Source: Uranotaenia lowii (taxonomy: Eukaryota > Arthropoda > Insecta > Diptera > Culicidae). From it: a DNA stretch of 64,000 nucleotides. The stretch covers positions 418,372,352-418,436,351 of the forward strand of contig NC_073692.1 of assembly GCF_029784155.1 (NCBI RefSeq). The letters are read 5' to 3'. Of this stretch, positions 57,501-64,000 are shown one piece after another (within the stretch, counting starts at the first letter, position 1; the number at the start of each line of letters is the position of its first letter). A model generated the notes under the pieces. That model made no database searches, was not told the origin of the DNA, and was given only the letters and a program-made list of their open reading frames with translations. Made by a program: the position numbers and the translations under genes.

Positions 57501-60500
57501 AAAAATGACAAAAATGACAAAAATGACAAAAATGACAAAAATGACAAAAATGACAAAAATGACAAAAATGACAAAAATGACAAAAATGACAAAAATGACA
57601 AAAATGACAAAAATGACAAAAATGACAAAAATGACAAAAATGACAAAAATGACAAAAATGACAAAAATGACAAAAATGACAAAAATGACAAAAATGACAA
57701 AAATGACAAAAATGACAAAAATGACAAAAATGACAAAAATGACAAAAATGACAAAAATGACAAAAATGACAAAAATGACAAAAATGACAAAAATGACAAA
57801 AATGACAAAAATGACAAAAATGACAAAAATGACAAAAATGACAAAAATGACAAAAATGACAAAAATGACAAAAATGACAAAAATGACAAAAATGACAAAA
57901 ATGACAAAAATGACAAAAATGACAAAAATGACAAAAATGACAAAAATGACAAAAATGACAAAAATGACAAAAATGACAAAAATGACAAAAATGACAAAAA
58001 TGACAAAAATGACAAAAATGACAAAAATGACAAAAATGACAAAAATGACAAAAATGACAAAAATGACAAAAATGACAAAAATGACAAAAATGACAAAAAT
58101 GACAAAAATGACAAAAATGACAAAAATGACAAAAATGACAAAAATGACAAAAATGACAAAAATGACAAAAATGACAAAAATGACAAAAATGACAAAAATG
58201 ACAAAAATGACAAAAATGACAAAAATGACAAAAATGACAAAAATGACAAAAATGACAAAAATGACAAAAATGACAAAAATGACAAAAATGACAAAAATGA
58301 CAAAAATGACAAAAATGACAAAAATGACAAAAATGACAAAAATGACAAAAATGACAAAAATGACAAAAATGACAAAAATGACAAAAATGACAAAAATGAC
58401 AAAAATGACAAAAATGACAAAAATGACAAAAATGACAAAAATGACAAAAATGACAAAAATGACAAAAATGACAAAAATGACAAAAATGACAAAAATGACA
58501 AAAATGACAAAAATGACAAAAATGACAAAAATGACAAAAATGACAAAAATGACAAAAATGACAAAAATGACAAAAATGACAAAAATGACAAAAATGACAA
58601 AAATGACAAAAATGACAAAAATGACAAAAATGACAAAAATGACAAAAATGACAAAAATGACAAAAATGACAAAAATGACAAAAATGACAAAAATGACAAA
58701 AATGACAAAAATGACAAAAATGACAAAAATGACAAAAATGACAAAAATGACAAAAATGACAAAAATGACAAAAATGACAAAAATGACAAAAATGACAAAA
58801 ATGACAAAAATGACAAAAATGACAAAAATGACAAAAATGACAAAAATGACAAAAATGACAAAAATGACAAAAATGACAAAAATGACAAAAATGACAAAAA
58901 TGACAAAAATGACAAAAATGACAAAAATGACAAAAATGACAAAAATGACAAAAATGACAAAAATGACAAAAATGACAAAAATGACAAAAATGACAAAAAT
59001 GACAAAAATGACAAAAATGACAAAAATGACAAAAATGACAAAAATGACAAAAATGACAAAAATGACAAAAATGACAAAAATGACAAAAATGACAAAAATG
59101 ACAAAAATGACAAAAATGACAAAAATGACAAAAATGACAAAAATGACAAAAATGACAAAAATGACAAAAATGACAAAAATGACAAAAATGACAAAAATGA
59201 CAAAAATGACAAAAATGACAAAAATGACAAAAATGACAAAAATGACAAAAATGACAAAAATGACAAAAATGACAAAAATGACAAAAATGACAAAAATGAC
59301 AAAAATGACAAAAATGACAAAAATGACAAAAATGACAAAAATGACAAAAATGACAAAAATGACAAAAATGACAAAAATGACAAAAATGACAAAAATGACA
59401 AAAATGACAAAAATGACAAAAATGACAAAAATGACAAAAATGACAAAAATGACAAAAATGACAAAAATGACAAAAATGACAAAAATGACAAAAATGACAA
59501 AAATGACAAAAATGACAAAAATGACAAAAATGACAAAAATGACAAAAATGACAAAAATGACAAAAATGACAAAAATGACAAAAATGACAAAAATGACAAA
59601 AATGACAAAAATGACAAAAATGACAAAAATGACAAAAATGACAAAAATGACAAAAATGACAAAAATGACAAAAATGACAAAAATGACAAAAATGACAAAA
59701 ATGACAAAAATGACAAAAATGACAAAAATGACAAAAATGACAAAAATGACAAAAATGACAAAAATGACAAAAATGACAAAAATGACAAAAATGACAAAAA
59801 TGACAAAAATGACAAAAATGACAAAAATGACAAAAATGACAAAAATGACAAAAATGACAAAAATGACAAAAATGACAAAAATGACAAAAATGACAAAAAT
59901 GACAAAAATGACAAAAATGACAAAAATGACAAAAATGACAAAAATGACAAAAATGACAAAAATGACAAAAATGACAAAAATGACAAAAATGACAAAAATG
60001 ACAAAAATGACAAAAATGACAAAAATGACAAAAATGACAAAAATGACAAAAATGACAAAAATGACAAAAATGACAAAAATGACAAAAATGACAAAAATGA
60101 CAAAAATGACAAAAATGACAAAAATGACAAAAATGACAAAAATGACAAAAATGACAAAAATGACAAAAATGACAAAAATGACAAAAATGACAAAAATGAC
60201 AAAAATGACAAAAATGACAAAAATGACAAAAATGACAAATATGACAAAAATGACAAAAATGACAAAAATGACAAAAATGACAAAAATGACAAAAATGACA
60301 AAAATGACAAAAATGACAAAAATGACAAAAATGACAAAAATGACAAAAATGACAAAAATGACAAAAATGACAAAAATGACAAAAATGACAAAAATGACAA
60401 AAATGACAAAAATGACAAAAATGACAAAAATGACAAAAATGACAAAAATGACAAAAATGACAAAAATGACAAAAATGACAAAAATGACAAAAATGACAAA

Positions 60501-62058
60501 AATGACAAAAATGACAAAAATGACAAAAATTAAAAAAATGACAAAAATTACAAAAATGACAAAAATGACAAAAATGACAAAAATGACAAAAATAACAAAA
60601 ATGACAAAAATTCAAGAATGACAAAAATGACAAAAATGACAAAAATGACAAAAATGACAAAAATGACAAAAATGACAAAAATGACAAAAATGACAAAAAT
60701 GACAAAAATGACAAAAATGACAAAAATGACAAAAATGACAAAAATGACAAAAATGACAAAAATGACAAAAATGACAAAAATGATAAAAATGACAAAAATG
60801 ACAAAAATGACAAAAATGACAAAAATGACAAAAATGACAAAAATGACAAAAATGACAAAAATGACAAAAATGACAAAAATGACAAAAATGACAAAAATGA
60901 CAAAAATGACAAAAATGACAAAAATGACAAAAATGACAAAAATGACAAAAATGACAAAAATGACAAAAATGACAAAAATGACAAAAATGACAAAAATGAC
61001 AAAAATGACAAAAATGACAAAAATGACAAAAATGACAAAAATGACAAAAATGACAAAAATGACAAAAATGACAAAAATGACAAAAATGACAAAAATGACA
61101 AAAATGACAAAAATGACAAAAATGAAAAAAATGAAAAAAATGACAAAAATGACAAAAATGACAAAAATGACAAAAATGACAAAAATGACAAAAATGACAA
61201 AAATGACAAAAATGACAAAAATGACAAAAATGACAAAAATGACAAAAATGACAAAAATGACAAAAATGACAAAAAATGACAAAAATGATAAAAATGACAA
61301 AAATGACAAAAATGACAAAAATGACAAAAATGACAAAAATGACAAAAATGACAAAAATGACAAAAATGACAAAAATGACAAAAATGACAAAAATGACAAA
61401 AATGACAAAAATGACAAAAATGACAAAAATGACAAAAATGACAAAAATGACAAAAATGACAAAAATGACAAAAATGACAAAAATGACAAAAATGACAAAA
61501 ATGACAAAAATTACAAAAATGACAAAAATTACAAAAATTACAAAAATTACAAAATTTACAAAATGACAAAAATGACAAAAATGACAAAAATGACACAAAT
61601 TTCAAAAATTACAAAAATTACAAAAATTACAAAAATTACAAAAATGACAAAAATGACAAAAATGACAAAAATGACAAAAATGACAAAAATGACAAAAATG
61701 ACAAAAATGACAAAAATGACAAAAATGACAAAAATGACAAAAATGACAAAAATGACAAAAATGACAAAAATGACAAAAATGACAAAAATGACAAAAATGA
61801 CAAAAATGACAAAAATGACAAAAATGACAAAAATGACAAAAATGACAAAAATGACAAAAATGACAAAAATGACAAAAATGACAAAAATGACAAAAATGAC
61901 AAAAATGACAAAAATGACAAAAATGACAAAAATGACAAAAATGACAAAAATGACAAAAATGACAAAAATGACAAAAATGACAAAAATGACAAAAATGACA
62001 AAAATGACAAAAATGACAAAAATGACAAAAATGACAAAAATGACAAAAATGACAAAAA
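54556..62058. repeat. 9-bp satellite array 3 (GACAAAAAT), 7.5 kb
   Basis: The largest array. The left edge holds two copies of a GACAAAAAATGACAAATAAT word, about 60 bp apart (near 54642 and 54702). From about 54718 to 60530, roughly 645 units are identical apart from one A-to-T change at 60240. The right 1.5 kb is more variable, with TAAAAAAAT, TTCAAGAAT, GATAAAAAT (60783), GAAAAAAAT pairs (61124-61140), a one-base insertion (61271-61275) and runs of TTACAAAAA units (61508-61560 and 61605-61645). The same strand is A-rich as in array 1. There is no non-repetitive insertion and no credible gene. Confidence 0.98.
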
Positions 62059-64000
62059 AGGCTCAAAAGACTAAATGTTTTAAACAACTTAATTGAAATT
62101 GTGTTGATTCATGGGCTCTTTCTGGTTTTGATCTATTTTTTTTTTGGTTGGATAAGTCAAATTGGAAATATTTCAATTAAGAATTTTAATTTGGTTCAAT
62201 TTTATTCTTTAAACTATTGAAAATTTTATAGAAGAATTCGGAGATTATTTTCGATTTTGACGTAACTTTGAATGGAATCTGAAATTTTGTTTTCTTCAAA
62301 AAAATGAATGATATTTGCTGATTGCAACACTGGAAACCCTAAGTCATACTTAGCTTGTGTTGAATTCAGTAAAATGAGGTTCAGACATGGTTTTGGGTGA
62401 GCATTTTTTTGTGTGCTCCATCCAACTTTCATGCAACGGCAGAGCCAGAAATCTTACAACGAGGAACATTTCGACCGAAAGCTCAACTCGTAAAGGATCA
62501 TTCTGGTTCCCATTCCCTTGTATGGATACCTCTTCAGTTACATGGCCAAGCCACTGTTGATCCTTGCCTACCAAAGGTGGAACATTTTTATGACTGCATC
62601 TTTCTGAAACCACACTCATACACATGCAGCAGCTGAAAACCATTACTCCATTCAGCTTTCTCCCCGGATGTTTTTCCCTGAAAATGTGCACAAGGTGTAA
62701 ATCTTTTGGCTCCACTATATGGTAGAGAAATAGAGAACGAGAAAGAGTAGTGATCTTCCGGGTTTCCACTTAGTTAGCTACCCATTTGGCCCTGTCGAGT
62801 GCTTGGAACGCTTTTGTATGGGAAAAGGGCAAAGCAGAGAACATTCTTGATCCCGAGCGCCAGTCGTAGCGATTTAATTAAAATTCATGCTGTGTCCTGC
62901 TATAAAATGAATGATACCACACGACAAAATTGTGCGGCACTCATCATGCTATTACTTCTTAAATCCCCCTGACTAGTTTCCAGGTTAAGAGGGTAAGTCT
63001 TTCTCTATTATGTATAATGAAGAAGTTTAACGGACAATAAATAGCTTTTCCTTTAAGAAATAAATAATTAAAAAATAATTAAAGCTTAAAAATCTAGTTG
63101 GAATGCCTTAACTCATATTACGAAGCTCACCTTATTTCCCTAATGACAAGTGACAGCTAAACATTCTAACACTAAGATTCCTGTATCAGTCTCGCTAATG
63201 GAAATCTAATAAATATCACACCTAAATCGGAACTAATGGTTTGGCACCAGGATTCAACCGAGCGATGCGATAGCTAACCCAAATCCAAACTACTTCCGGA
63301 TCCGACACTTGTTCAGCGGTTTTGGCTTATCGTTTTCTTTATCGGGGCTGCCCAAATTATCGCACTAAATATGGAAATAATTACACACCCACAAAACGCA
63401 CCACCCACCTACCAGTTGGTGCAGAGAACAGATCGCCTGCGGTTAGGTCGTCAAAGTTTTCCCGGTTACTTGAAAATCCGGCTCACATTTTCGCCATTGA
63501 AGGGAAAACCCGGGCAACAAAAAACGGTTTCCGCGAAAAACAATAGCTGTTGATGTAAAAATAATTAACTATTATATCCTGAAAATGGTGATTAATTTAT
63601 CCACAAATTGAATTCAATCACGCAAGTAATCAATTATTTCACCTCTGCTATCGGAAAAGGGGTTGCACGAGTGGGGTTGGTCTTGTTTTTCATTCACCCT
63701 TCTTCTCTTTGATGTTGCTCTATGGCTCTTCTCGGTAGGTAAAAAGGAGCACGGATTCAAATGGGTCTTTGTTTCGCCACCTGCCGCTTCTTATGTTGAT
63801 GTGGGAAATTTCCTTACCATATAACCCTAATGCGTTTTCTATGAGCGATTTAGTTCACCCTTTTTTTGTTATCATTTCACCTAAGAAACATCCCCAGCTT
63901 GAAGAGGTAAAAGAAAATGGCAGGTTGACATGAATTGTTGCGCTGGTTTTTGTATCCTTTTAATTCCACGCTTTATTGCAAGTGGTTCACCATTTTAGTT
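62059..64000. other. Unique DNA right of array 3
   Basis: The stretch 62340-62780 and parts of 63230-63540 are less AT-rich and give open frames of 60-139 codons in several registers, none recognisable. A GTAAGTC donor-like site lies at 62992. No RNA gene, repeat or transposon is recognised. Confidence 0.4.

Noticed and set aside
54526..61605. Open frames of up to 2359 codons across array 3 (and similar long frames in arrays 1 and 2)
   Set aside because: They follow from a 9-bp unit that contains a stop in only one frame. The peptides are pure tripeptide repeats in five frames at once, with no start context or unique domain. They are satellite DNA, not genes.
62350..62769. 139-codon minus-strand frame as a gene
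   Set aside because: No recognisable domain, overlapped by a plus-strand frame, and no splice or promoter context.

Overview
The window is AT-rich eukaryotic DNA from an insect genome, most likely a dipteran and plausibly a mosquito. This rests on the transposon complement (a LOA/Lian-like LINE, an I-clade LINE with RNase H, an RTE-type LINE, a Penelope-like element, and mariner and hAT-like debris), the lack of dense genes, and a 500-base run of N at 690-1189 that looks like a scaffold gap. I found no complete host protein-coding gene. The best host-gene candidate is a short first coding exon at 51655-51703 ending in a strong splice donor. Most of the window is nested mobile elements plus one extraordinary satellite family.

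Layout. 1-6085 is mostly unique AT-rich DNA with a 291-bp hAT-like MITE (2109-2399) and a mariner-superfamily transposase scrap (3633-3776). 6086-8700 is the first array of a 9-bp satellite, GACAAAAAT, with an internal block where every unit is GACAAAATT. 8700-12000 is unique, with a 45-bp-arm hairpin at 10175-10306. 12000-16612 holds two elements starting with CTAGCTGAT, flanked by degenerate TGACAAAA-type sequence in opposite orientations. 16643-24119 is a long-inverted-repeat DNA element split by a 4.08-kb LOA-clade LINE that has an exact 12-bp target-site duplication. 24116-27668 is a foldback element containing two hairpins. 27670-30120 shows nothing firm.

30122-30891 carries CCGG-rich dispersed repeats. 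They are followed by a TG...CA long terminal repeat (30892-31397), a tRNA-Ser-type primer-binding site, and a leader with about 155-bp tandem repeats holding twelve AGGTCA sites. 34534-37131 is a 5'-truncated Penelope-like element on the minus strand (RT plus GIY-YIG endonuclease, with an unusual proline-rich linker and a hammerhead-like 3' motif). 38780-39487 is the 3' end of an RTE-type LINE. 39610 to about 47440 is a decayed I-clade LINE on the minus strand, interrupted by about 2 kb of unrelated DNA. 49380-50710 is the second 9-bp array, in reverse orientation. 51655 is the exon candidate. 54556-62058 is the third and largest array, about 7.5 kb, with a 5.8-kb core in which I see one substitution. 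62059-64000 is unique DNA.

The main story is a 9-bp satellite present as three large arrays in both orientations, with variant blocks and edge gradients showing homogenization, inside a transposon-dense, gene-poor region. The arrays read open in five of six frames, which creates spurious giant ORFs that should not be annotated as genes.
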